The position numbers and the translations under genes are program-made. Below, piece by piece: positions 1 to 4,688 of a DNA stretch of 5,633 nucleotides (within the stretch, counting starts at the first letter, position 1; every line of letters begins with the position of its first letter). Source of the stretch: Thermoplasmata archaeon (lineage in GTDB: Archaea > Thermoplasmatota > Thermoplasmata > Thermoplasmatales > Thermoplasmataceae); assembly GCA_021806345.1 (NCBI GenBank), contig JAJZXP010000181.1:1-5633 (forward strand), given 5' to 3'. The notes under the pieces were generated by a model. The model was given only the letters and a program-made list of their open reading frames with translations. It ran no database searches and had not been told where the DNA came from.

Positions 1-222
1 TGCAGTGTCAAAATTCTAAATGTTCAAAAATTAGATACATCATGTTCTAAGATTCCACATAATGCGTGTAAAGGTGGAATTTTTATACGTTTAGCAGACA
101 TATCTTTGCAGGACGGAGTGCTCTTCTCTTGGACAGCGAGAAGGGAAATATACGTGTTCAAATATGGGACAATTATTGAGAAATCATGGTATATGTTCCT
201 AGGCTCTCACAAAGAATCTTAA
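1..222 (+). CDS. Possible C-terminal tail of a gene entering from the left
   Basis: Frame 1 is open from the first base for 73 codons and ends at TAA (220-222). No start codon is needed if the gene begins left of the window. The translation contains a plausible stretch around residues 28-68 (GGIFIRLADISLQDG, then FSWTARREIYVFKYG). The first 25 residues are Cys/Ser/Lys-rich and less convincing. I recognise no family. In DNA this A/T-rich, an open run of this length in one of six frames would arise by chance a few percent of the time, so this is weak evidence. An inverted repeat at 49-83 lies inside it, which argues slightly against coding. Confidence 0.2.
   Translation, partial: CSVKILNVQKLDTSCSKIPHNACKGGIFIRLADISLQDGVLFSWTARREIYVFKYGTIIEKSWYMFLGSHKES
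49..83. repeat. Inverted repeat with T-run, terminator-like
   Basis: AAGATTCCAC (49-58) pairs with GTGGAATTTT (74-83) over 10 positions, one of them G-T, around a 15-base loop. The right arm runs into five Ts (80-84). The shape resembles a terminator for plus-strand transcription, but the loop is long and the stem modest. Confidence 0.22.
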
Positions 223-319
223 AATCATAAAGTCTGGCACATACTCGCAGTCTAAAAATTGAGATTGCACCACAAGATTGATTAAGAATCTGGTGAATAA
301 GGAAAAATAGGATATACAT

Positions 320-664
320 ATGGCACATAAAAATTCAGGGAAAAAGGTAGCCATCGCAGCAATAGTAATTGTTGTGGCCCTTGTTGCATTGTACGGAATC
401 ACACCATATGCAATTACCACTAAGATCTCCAACCTTAAGCCCAATACCGTGGTTTACATATATGGTACCGTAGAAAAGCGTCTAGCGTTCGGGCAATTCA
501 GCGGATTCAACATGAGCGATGGAACCGGGTCAGTCTTTGTAATCTGGAATGGAACGCTTCCAGCGCCTGGAGACCATGTAATGGTGCATGGGGAGGTCAA
601 AAGCTTTTTTCTGTCAAACAATGAATTTGTACAGGCTAGTTCCGTAAATCAATGGTATTTCTGA
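320..664 (+). CDS. Membrane-anchored OB-fold protein (CcmE-like or nucleic-acid-binding OB type)
   Basis: This is a 114-residue protein. Residues 1-9 are basic (MAHKNSGKK) and are followed by one hydrophobic helix at about 10-27, which fits an uncleaved N-terminal anchor with the rest outside the cytoplasm. Residues about 42-110 read as a small beta-barrel: a VVYIYGTV strand, a central MSDGTGSVFVIWNG segment, GDHVMVHGEV, then a final strand. The DGTGS-V-V-W and GD-V-V-G pattern is typical of OB folds. Anchor plus OB resembles the haem chaperone CcmE, but the protein ends at FVQASSVNQWYF with no C-terminal His-x3-Tyr haem motif, so a haem role is unsupported. ATG at 320 has a weak ribosome site, AGGA (309-312), seven bases upstream. 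No cytochrome-maturation partner is visible; the next gene is convergent. Confidence 0.8.
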   Translation: MAHKNSGKKVAIAAIVIVVALVALYGITPYAITTKISNLKPNTVVYIYGTVEKRLAFGQFSGFNMSDGTGSVFVIWNGTLPAPGDHVMVHGEVKSFFLSNNEFVQASSVNQWYF

Positions 665-751
665 AATAATGAAATTTCCATTGGGAAACCTGCTTAGGAG
701 AGACAGTGTGGTTGGAACCATGTTTCTCCAAAGTAAGATTGCATGAATCAT

Positions 752-773
752 ACCTTTAACCGGATGTAAAGGT
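752..773. repeat. Hairpin downstream of the OB-fold gene
   Basis: ACCTTTA (752-758) and TAAAGGT (767-773) form a perfect 7-bp stem with an 8-base loop. The same spot also allows a competing TTAACC/GGTTAA pairing. No T-run follows on the plus strand, so it is only a weak terminator candidate. Confidence 0.3.
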
Positions 774-796
774 TAACAGATAATGTAAAAGCACAT

Positions 797-812
797 AGCC
801 ACCTTTTTGGCT
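797..812 (-). terminator. Possible terminator after the HNH gene
   Basis: AGCCA (797-801) and TGGCT (808-812) form a 5-bp stem with a 6-base loop, about 30 bases past the HNH stop. On the minus strand a short TTTT follows (787-790). The structure is weak. Confidence 0.22.
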
Positions 813-841
813 CACTTGACATTTTGATTATTATTATGATT

Positions 842-1780
842 TTAGAGTCGAGGATCGTTGAAACGTCCTAACCTGAAGTCGATTGCCTCTTGTGCGGGTA
901 GATCGTATTCATTATCAGGGAGGTTTGGCAACTTCAGGCCCTCAACTTTCAAGACATGATTACTTTCAGCTGATCTCCTGAAGAGAGGCTCATCCTTCAC
1001 TAGAACCCTGTAATCCTCGTCTAAGGTCCAGATATATCTATCGAATAATGAGTGGTGATTCCTGCATAACAATATGCCATTTCTAAGATCCTTTGAAGTC
1101 CCCCTGTCACTCACAGGGATTAGGTGGGCGGCTTCCACTCCAATTGGTTGGCCATGGAAATGATATCCAAGTTCGCAGAGGCTACATTTTTCGTGATAGA
1201 GACGTCGTATTCCAGCTTGAAACGCCCTTTCCCTGATTACCTTAGTCGTCTCGGACACCGGTAACTCGCCCGTTTCATATGGTCTAAATGGAGATATTAA
1301 TTTGACCTTCATGGGCTTTGCTTCCACATCGATCGGTTCACCATGAATAATAAAGTGTGTTCCATCGAACGCCTCTACATAAGCAAGGCCCATAACTTCA
1401 TAAGTTCTTTGCGAACCAGGCAAATCACGTTGAATGAACACCCCTAACGGCACATTGTCATCCATTGAATTGAGGAGTGCCCTGTTTGTGTTAAGCGATA
1501 AATCTGTTTCACCACCCCTTGCTTCTGGAGTGTATCTGTAATACCATGAGCCATCTGGGAGTATATCCGGGTCTTTATCATCATACGGTCCACGCGATGT
1601 TTGTCGAATCCAAAGTGCGTATTGTGAGTTTTGAGGTTTGTAAATACCTTTTTGAGTTTTAAATCCGGGTATGACATCCTGCAGGTCTCTGCTTAAGGCT
1701 TTAGACCCATTTAATTCTCTTATGTGCAGCAATGATTTCTCCAAATTCTCATCATTGATTCTTTTGACTGGATCAGCCAT
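842..1780 (-). CDS. HNH endonuclease, predicted restriction enzyme (COG3440-like)
   Basis: This 312-residue protein has two parts. Residues about 40-135 (GIYKPQNSQYALWI, RGPYDDKDPD, SWYYRYTP, NTNRALLNS, VPLGVFIQRD) match the N-terminal module I associate with COG3440-type restriction enzymes, a likely DNA- or modified-DNA-recognition domain. Residues about 180-260 form a beta-beta-alpha-metal HNH nuclease. Cys199, Cys202, Cys239 and His242 can bind structural zinc. His219 in EAAHLIP is the likely general base. Asn234 and His243 in RNGILLCRNHHSLFD complete the catalytic set. All key residues are intact, so it should be an active double-strand DNA nuclease. No methyltransferase lies beside it, which suits a type IV enzyme acting on modified DNA or a solitary nuclease; the target is unknown. 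The ATG at 1780 is preceded by a leaderless-type A/T box and a palindrome. Confidence 0.85.
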   Translation of the reverse strand: MADPVKRINDENLEKSLLHIRELNGSKALSRDLQDVIPGFKTQKGIYKPQNSQYALWIRQTSRGPYDDKDPDILPDGSWYYRYTPEARGGETDLSLNTNRALLNSMDDNVPLGVFIQRDLPGSQRTYEVMGLAYVEAFDGTHFIIHGEPIDVEAKPMKVKLISPFRPYETGELPVSETTKVIRERAFQAGIRRLYHEKCSLCELGYHFHGQPIGVEAAHLIPVSDRGTSKDLRNGILLCRNHHSLFDRYIWTLDEDYRVLVKDEPLFRRSAESNHVLKVEGLKLPNLPDNEYDLPAQEAIDFRLGRFNDPRL

Positions 1781-1800
1781 GAAAGTTAAACAAGTGTTAT

Positions 1801-1812
1801 GGAATAAAATTA
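1801..1812 (-). promoter_or_regulatory. TATA-like box for the HNH gene
   Basis: On the minus strand this reads TAATTTTATTCC, centred about 26 bases before the HNH ATG. That is the spacing expected for a leaderless archaeal transcript, as at the vapBC and AhpD-like genes here. A second candidate, TTAAATTATA, lies at 1855-1864 and would give a leader of about 55 bases. Confidence 0.35.
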
Positions 1813-1838
1813 CCTGTTAAGCCATAATCCATGGAAAT

Positions 1839-1860
1839 ATTGTACTGAATTCAGTATAAT
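1839..1860. promoter_or_regulatory. 22-bp near-perfect palindrome, candidate operator
   Basis: The arms 1839-1849 and 1850-1860 pair at 10 of 11 positions around a GAATTC centre. The inner 14 bp, TACTGAATTCAGTA, are perfect; the only mismatch is 1842/1857. It lies 59-80 bases upstream of the HNH start and overlaps the more distal TATA candidate (1855-1864). A homodimeric repressor bound here could silence the nuclease. Its regulator is not visible in this window. Confidence 0.45.
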
Positions 1861-1867
1861 TTAAGTT

Positions 1868-2090
1868 CTAAAAACTTGAACTCCCCAATATTTTAGAAAT
1901 TGACTCCATTCCAAGAAACTCTTCAATTTACCTTGCTTTTTTGGGATCTTCCATGAATAGAAATATTCTTCATTTTAGCGATAAAATGAATTTTAGATTA
2001 TCGATTATTCAATGAAGCTAGATACACCGTTCATCTATGGGATTCGGAGAACTGAAGACATACCTGGACAGGATTTGCCCTCACTAGGAG
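1868..2090. other. Non-genic stretch with weak ORF fragments
   Basis: No intact gene is seen here. On the minus strand the frame 1868-1969 is open except for one TAA (1928-1930). It reads MEDPKKAR, stop, IEEFLGMESISKILG, which could be the end of a decayed gene. On the plus strand an ATG ORF of 47 codons (2012-2155) begins MKLDTPFIYGIRRTEDIPGQ but runs through the vapB promoter and into vapB in another frame, so it is not credible as a living gene. A GCGA-loop hairpin (1969-1990) also lies here. Confidence 0.3.
1969..1990 (+). repeat. Perfect 9-bp hairpin with GNRA-type loop
   Basis: TTCATTTTA (1969-1977) and TAAAATGAA (1982-1990) are perfectly complementary around the loop GCGA, which is a GNRA tetraloop only when transcribed on the plus strand. 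TTTT follows immediately (1991-1994). It could be a plus-strand terminator or the folded end of a small RNA. As DNA it is also a compact A/T-rich palindrome. Confidence 0.35.
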
Positions 2091-2114
2091 TAAATTATAT
2101 ATACATAGATACAT
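2091..2114 (+). promoter_or_regulatory. TATA box and repeated ACATA element of the first vapBC operon
   Basis: TAAATTATATATA (2091-2103) is a strong TATA-type element centred about 29 bases before the vapB ATG, which implies an almost leaderless transcript. Directly after it, ATACATAG and ATACATAT (2101-2108, 2109-2116) form a tandem repeat, well placed for autorepression by the VapB-VapC complex. Confidence 0.5.
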
Positions 2115-2126
2115 ATATGCGTAAAT

Positions 2127-2363
2127 ATGGTAAAAATAATTTCCATTCAAGATGATGTTTACGCAGAACTCACAAAGAGAAAGGACAAGAAGTCTTTTTC
2201 CCAGGTAATACGTGAGCTCATTTCCGAAACAAAAAGAGAAACTACCGTAAAGGATTTGAATCGATACTGGGCCCTGATTTCTTCTGAGGAGGGCAAAATG
2301 CTAGAGAATAATGTTATCGAAGGAAGAATGAGAGCAAAGTCCAGAAAGATAAAGGAGATGTGA
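2127..2363 (+). CDS. vapB: VapB antitoxin, DUF217 type
   Basis: This 78-residue protein looks like the DUF217/VAPB_antitox family, the most common archaeal VapB. Its N-terminus, MVKIISIQDDVYAEL, is the short DNA-contacting strand and first helix. KKSFSQVIRELI (residues 21-32) is the second helix of a ribbon-helix-helix-like dimer. The remainder (about 40-78) is charged and probably unfolded until it wraps the toxin. It would neutralise the VapC encoded four bases downstream and repress its own promoter. The ATG at 2127 fits a leaderless start; the out-of-frame ATG at 2117 does not fit. Length and order (antitoxin first) are normal for the family. Confidence 0.85.
   Translation: MVKIISIQDDVYAELTKRKDKKSFSQVIRELISETKRETTVKDLNRYWALISSEEGKMLENNVIEGRMRAKSRKIKEM
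2351..2357 (+). promoter_or_regulatory. Ribosome binding site supporting the GTG start of vapC
   Basis: AAAGGAG lies inside the end of vapB, ten bases before the GTG at 2368. It supports that unusual start codon and translational coupling of toxin to antitoxin. Confidence 0.5.
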
Positions 2364-2367
2364 ATAG

Positions 2368-2772
2368 GTGGCGCCTGTCATTGATACCAATGTCCTGATC
2401 GATCTCGTCAAAGGTAATCCCTCGGTAAAGAATGTCTTGGAAGAACATTCTAGCGAAAGCGCATCAATAACGGTGATAAACAGATATGAATTTCTTAGGG
2501 GAATCTATGCATCAATATCAAGAATTGACAGAAGAGAGATGCTCCTTGAATTTCTTGATCAGTTCAAGGTATACGATTTTACCTCAAAAACTGCACGAGT
2601 CTGTGCAGAGATATATTCCAAGCTAAGGGAAAATGGTTTATTAATTAATGAATTAGACATAATAATACTGAGCATTTGTGCAGAAAACCATGAGTCAATT
2701 ATAACAAACGATAAGGACTTCCTAGATGCAGGAGAAATAAGTGGCGTGAAGGTGCACTTTCCAAGGTCCTGA
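2368..2772 (+). CDS. vapC: VapC toxin, PIN-domain ribonuclease
   Basis: This 134-residue protein fills a complete PIN domain. The metal-binding acids are all present: Asp6 in VIDTNVLIDL, Glu41 in INRYEFLRG, Asp97 in INELDIIILS, and Asp115 with Asp117 in IITNDKDF. PIN toxins of this kind cut RNA, usually tRNA or rRNA, with Mg or Mn, and are held inactive by the partner antitoxin; the particular RNA target cannot be told from sequence. The gene starts at GTG (2368), four bases after vapB, with a good ribosome site inside the vapB end. There is no truncation or missing catalytic residue, so it is likely functional. Confidence 0.88.
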   Translation: MAPVIDTNVLIDLVKGNPSVKNVLEEHSSESASITVINRYEFLRGIYASISRIDRREMLLEFLDQFKVYDFTSKTARVCAEIYSKLRENGLLINELDIIILSICAENHESIITNDKDFLDAGEISGVKVHFPRS

Positions 2773-2795
2773 GGTGATTAGGACGTTCACTGTAG

Positions 2796-2969
2796 ATAGA
2801 TAATAGTCTAAAGAGATTACTTTCTTTTAAAATCAAGCTCTCACTAATTCCTTCTTGTATCTCCTTGTACGAAAGGTACTTCTTTTATCGTTTCGAAAGA
2901 GCTGACCACCGTCTGATTCCTCCTGGTGCAAAAGAAATTAAGGAAGACATAATGAAAGTAGTCTTATGA
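2796..2969 (+). pseudogene. Open fragment, possible 3' remnant of a lost gene
   Basis: This frame is open from after TAG (2793-2795) to TGA (2967-2969). It has no ATG except four codons before the stop. The last 35 codons from TTG 2865 read like a real protein end: YERYFFYRFERADHR, then LIPPGAKEIKEDIMKVVL. The first 20 codons are less convincing. No family is recognised. The opposite strand also has a short open run here, so the evidence is weak. Confidence 0.2.
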
Positions 2970-2994
2970 CTTCAATTTCTGTTTAAACTACTTT
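2955..2994. repeat. Inverted repeat followed by a T-run
   Basis: AAAGTAGT (2955-2962) and ACTACTTT (2987-2994) are complementary over 8 bp around a 24-base loop, and five Ts occupy 2992-2996. It straddles both the plus-strand stop at 2967 and the minus-strand stop at 2972, so it could end transcription from either side. The long loop limits confidence. Confidence 0.28.
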
Positions 2995-3121
2995 TTCTTC
3001 TCAACAAAAGATATACCCACATTAGTATTGTGAAAATGAGCAAGTTTACTGCCAGTGCGATGAATGAAGGAGTATTACTGCCCCCCATTATAATAATTAT
3101 ACCTAACAAATATCCTTTCAT
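2972..3121 (-). CDS. Small single-span membrane protein (49 residues)
   Basis: The minus strand has ATG at 3121 and TGA at 2972-2974. The product begins MKGYLLGIIIIMGG and then has one long hydrophobic span, about residues 18-40 (FIALAVNLLIFTILMWVYLL). It ends in a basic tail, RRKSSLNRN. A membrane helix followed by a strongly positive tail is the positive-inside pattern and is unlikely from non-coding DNA. An in-frame stop lies just upstream (3125-3127), so ATG 3121 is the natural start; Met12 is an alternative. No ribosome site is obvious; a TATA-like TTTTGTGTATA lies about 50 bases upstream. It sits alone between two vapBC operons. I do not recognise a family; a membrane-acting small toxin or a regulatory micropeptide is possible but unproven. 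Confidence 0.45.
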   Translation of the reverse strand: MKGYLLGIIIIMGGSNTPSFIALAVNLLIFTILMWVYLLLRRKSSLNRN

Positions 3122-3239
3122 TTTTCAGGAAAGTTTTCTCGCTTCCATGATCTAGATCCTATTCTCTTCTATACACAAAATTCAGGATACTATCAATTAG
3201 TTACAGGGGATTTATGCGAACGAATACAAAATTATTTAC
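3122..3239. other. Short gap without a recognisable gene
   Basis: This is the presumed upstream region of the minus-strand small membrane ORF. It contains a perfect 10-bp palindrome, GATCTAGATC (3149-3158), which is short enough to be chance. I see no coding frame of note on either strand. Confidence 0.3.
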
Positions 3240-3244
3240 AATAA

Positions 3245-3259
3245 TGTTTATCTATGTGT
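3245..3259 (+). promoter_or_regulatory. Candidate promoter of the second vapBC operon
   Basis: TGTTTATCTATGTGT contains a TATA-like TTTATCTA centred about 25 bases before the ATG at 3275, the leaderless spacing seen elsewhere here. Its ATCTATGT is the reverse complement of the ACATAGAT element at the first vapBC promoter. Confidence 0.35.
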
Positions 3260-3274
3260 AATTAATAGAAAGAC

Positions 3275-3517
3275 ATGATCTCAACGGAAAATGAGGTTAT
3301 TAGCGTACGTCTCAAAAAGGGAACCAGGGAGAAGTTAAAGAATCTGGGGATAAATCCATCGGAGGAAGTTAGAAAATATCTTGAGGATTTAGCCTGGAAG
3401 AAGGATGCTAGAAATACCATTGATAAGCTGGAATTGATGATACAAAAACACTCAAAGCCTTCAGAAACAGGTTTCGCAGTCAAGTCCATTCGTGAGGATA
3501 GGGATGAGGGTCACTGA
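3275..3517 (+). CDS. vapB: VapB antitoxin, ribbon-helix-helix-like
   Basis: This 80-residue protein begins with a short strand, ENEVISVRLKKGTREKL (residues 5-21), then GINPSEEVRKYLEDLAWKKDA. This is the beta-alpha-alpha layout of a ribbon-helix-helix DNA-binding dimer. The C-terminus, about 45-80, is charged and ends in AVKSIREDRDEGH. The SIREDRD ending is characteristic of archaeal VapB proteins and is the segment that inserts into the PIN active site. It is a different antitoxin class from the DUF217-type VapB upstream. The ATG at 3275 suits a leaderless message. Its 3' end overlaps the start of vapC, the usual sign of a coupled pair. Confidence 0.82.
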   Translation: MISTENEVISVRLKKGTREKLKNLGINPSEEVRKYLEDLAWKKDARNTIDKLELMIQKHSKPSETGFAVKSIREDRDEGH

Positions 3518-3890
3518 TTCCTCGACCATAGTCAAGTTCTTTTCTCAAGAGCCAGGTTGGGAAAACTTACGGGAATACCTTTATGAGCCCATTACAATAG
3601 AACTCTCAGTAAAAGAGCTTGGAAATGCTTTATGGAAAAAAGTGAATAGAGGGGAATTTGAAGAGGTAAATGCCCTAGAAGTTCTGACAGAATTTCAGCG
3701 TATCGGAAAGTTCCTGGCACAGGGGAAATACTTAGGAAAAGCTTTCGAAATAGCGGTGAAGTATAGAATCACCATATATGATTCTCTTTTCATAGCAGCT
3801 GCTTCTCTAGAAGGTTACGATATTGTCACATCAGATGTGAAACAGGCAACTGTATCGAAAGATCTAGGCATAAAGACAACAATATGTTGA
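3504..3890 (+). CDS. vapC: VapC toxin, PIN-domain ribonuclease
   Basis: A PIN-domain toxin of 128 residues from ATG 3504. The acidic centre is complete: Asp5 in RVTDSSTIVKFF, Glu38 in SVKELGNALWK, Asp93 in TIYDSLFIAAA, and Asp111 in IVTSDVKQA. It is a metal-dependent RNase inhibited by the overlapping antitoxin gene product; its RNA target is unknown. An in-frame GTG at 3492 would add four residues (MRIG). I prefer ATG 3504 because PIN toxins normally begin two to five residues before the first Asp and because GAGGATAGGG just upstream can serve as ribosome site. With this start the gene overlaps vapB by 14 bases. Confidence 0.87.
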   Translation: MRVTDSSTIVKFFSQEPGWENLREYLYEPITIELSVKELGNALWKKVNRGEFEEVNALEVLTEFQRIGKFLAQGKYLGKAFEIAVKYRITIYDSLFIAAASLEGYDIVTSDVKQATVSKDLGIKTTIC

Positions 3891-3949
3891 ATAAAGGCTT
3901 GAAATTTTTCCATGAGGTAACATGCCGAGAATATCGGCGAAATCTGTCA

Positions 3950-3971
3950 AATATACACATAATCTATGTAT
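3950..3971. promoter_or_regulatory. Orphan copy of the TA-promoter motif
   Basis: ATCTATGTAT (3962-3971) is the exact reverse complement of ATACATAGAT at the first vapBC promoter (2101-2110). With ATACACATA just before it (3953-3961), it forms an imperfect dyad. No TA gene starts next to it, so it may be a site for a neighbouring VapBC complex or a relic. Confidence 0.3.
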
Positions 3972-4108
3972 CTGGGGATTGATTAGCTGCCTCCCTTGTT
4001 CGATTGTTGTTATGACTGAATTAAAAGAAGCGTGACGTAAAAAGTATTTCTTCTAGTATTTAACGTCGATACTGCTTGACAACAGAGGTATCATATTGAA
4101 CTTAACAC

Positions 4109-4120
4109 ATTTTTTTTCAC
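4109..4120 (+). terminator. T8 element, copy 1
   Basis: ATTTTTTTTCAC has eight consecutive Ts. In archaea a U-tract alone can end transcription, so this may terminate read-through from vapC. An identical 12-mer lies 62 bases downstream. Confidence 0.35.
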
Positions 4121-4170
4121 ATTCTGAGGTCGGATATCTTTGACTTATTTGTTCCATCAAACGACAAGCG

Positions 4171-4182
4171 ATTTTTTTTCAC
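4171..4182 (+). terminator. T8 element, copy 2
   Basis: This is the exact second copy of ATTTTTTTTCAC, ending ten bases before the TATA-like box of the AhpD-like gene. It could act as a second terminator insulating that promoter, or the pair could be a spaced protein-binding site. Confidence 0.35.
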
Positions 4183-4199
4183 GAAAAGAAACTTAATAA
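4183..4199 (+). promoter_or_regulatory. BRE/TATA promoter of the AhpD-like gene
   Basis: GAAAAGAAA followed by CTTAATAA (4192-4199) fits a purine-rich BRE plus TATA box. The TATA centre is about 25 bases before the ATG at 4221, predicting a leaderless transcript. Confidence 0.5.
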
Positions 4200-4220
4200 C
4201 AGGCACATTCCTATTATAGC

Positions 4221-4688
4221 ATGGAACCAAGAATCAGATACAAAGAAACAGCACCTGATTTGTATCACAGCCTCCTGATGCTGGAAAAATCGATAAATAA
4301 TTCTGGCCTTGACAGAACAATTTCCAATTTAGTGAAGATCCGCGCATCACAGATTAACGGGTGCGGCTGGTGCCTCGACATGCACACAAAGGATGCACTT
4401 GCTGACGGGGAAAGCATTCACAGGATTTCACTCATTGCAGCATGGTGGGAATGCCCTCAGTTCAATGAGAAGGAGAAGTCTGCCCTTGAATGGACTGAAA
4501 TAATCACGCTTATATCGAAAAGGAAACCGGATGATGAAGCGTATGCAAGGTTGAGGGAGCATTTCAGCGATAAAGAAATCGCCTACCTTACGGGAGCTAT
4601 AGTTGCCATTAACTCTTGGAACCGGTTGAACATAGCGTTCAAAACTGTTCCCGGAACTTATGTTGTTCCGGAAAGAAGTCCAAAATGA
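4221..4688 (+). CDS. AhpD-like carboxymuconolactone decarboxylase family protein
   Basis: This 155-residue, all-helical protein of the alkylhydroperoxidase AhpD-core type is full length for the small subfamily. The core RASQINGCGWCLDMHTKDA (residues 41-59) holds the redox pair Cys48-Cys51 and His55. Conserved family blocks follow: AAWWECPQFNEKEKSALEWTE (73-93) and the WNRLNIAF end (133-140). These proteins usually reduce peroxides or act as thiol oxidoreductases in the cytoplasm. One oddity: family members carry Glu 12 residues before the first Cys (LRELV or LELI context), but here ISNLVKI puts Asn36 there, which could weaken or change the proton relay. The position between the cysteines is Trp rather than the usual Tyr, Phe or His. 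It has its own leaderless promoter and no operon partner. Confidence 0.85.
   Translation: MEPRIRYKETAPDLYHSLLMLEKSINNSGLDRTISNLVKIRASQINGCGWCLDMHTKDALADGESIHRISLIAAWWECPQFNEKEKSALEWTEIITLISKRKPDDEAYARLREHFSDKEIAYLTGAIVAINSWNRLNIAFKTVPGTYVVPERSPK

Larger units (their letters stand above)
665..841. other. Convergent intergenic gap between OB-fold and HNH genes
   Basis: This short gap lies between two convergent genes and holds two small hairpins, annotated separately. A 25-codon ATG ORF (669-746, beginning MKFPLGNLLRRD) starts five bases after the OB-fold stop. A 24-codon minus ORF lies at 748-822. Both are too short and unsupported to call genes. Confidence 0.4.
3891..4220. other. Intergenic gap of 330 bases between vapC and the AhpD-like gene
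   Basis: No convincing gene is seen. It holds a small GC hairpin, GCCGA/TCGGC (3924-3938); the TA-promoter motif at 3962-3971; an imperfect inverted repeat, GACGT/ACGTC (4034-4067), enclosing two AGTATTT copies; and two identical T8 elements (annotated). A 37-codon plus ORF (3922-4035) with a hydrophobic middle and a 34-codon minus ORF are probably chance. Confidence 0.4.

Noticed and set aside
199..444. 81-codon minus-strand ORF over the OB-fold gene start
   Set aside because: Its hydrophobic stretch is the antisense of the membrane-anchor codons; the plus-strand protein is coherent.
1444..1677. 77-codon minus-strand ORF inside the HNH gene
   Set aside because: It lies wholly within the HNH coding sequence in another frame and has no recognisable motif; the HNH frame has an intact active site.
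2012..2155. 47-codon plus-strand ORF beginning MKLDTPFIYG
   Set aside because: It runs through the TATA box and start of vapB in a different frame; the second half encodes promoter DNA. At most it is a relic of a gene start.
3036..3155. 39-codon plus-strand ORF opposite the small membrane protein
   Set aside because: Its run of isoleucines is the antisense of the minus-strand segment, and it lacks the helix-plus-basic-tail logic seen on the minus strand.
3262..3489. 75-codon minus-strand ORF opposite the second vapB
   Set aside because: It is antisense to vapB, whose motif and coupling to vapC are clear.
4031..4067. Inverted repeat GACGT/ACGTC with two AGTATTT copies
   Set aside because: The stem is only 5 bp plus 3 bp across a mismatch; it is too weak to call an element.
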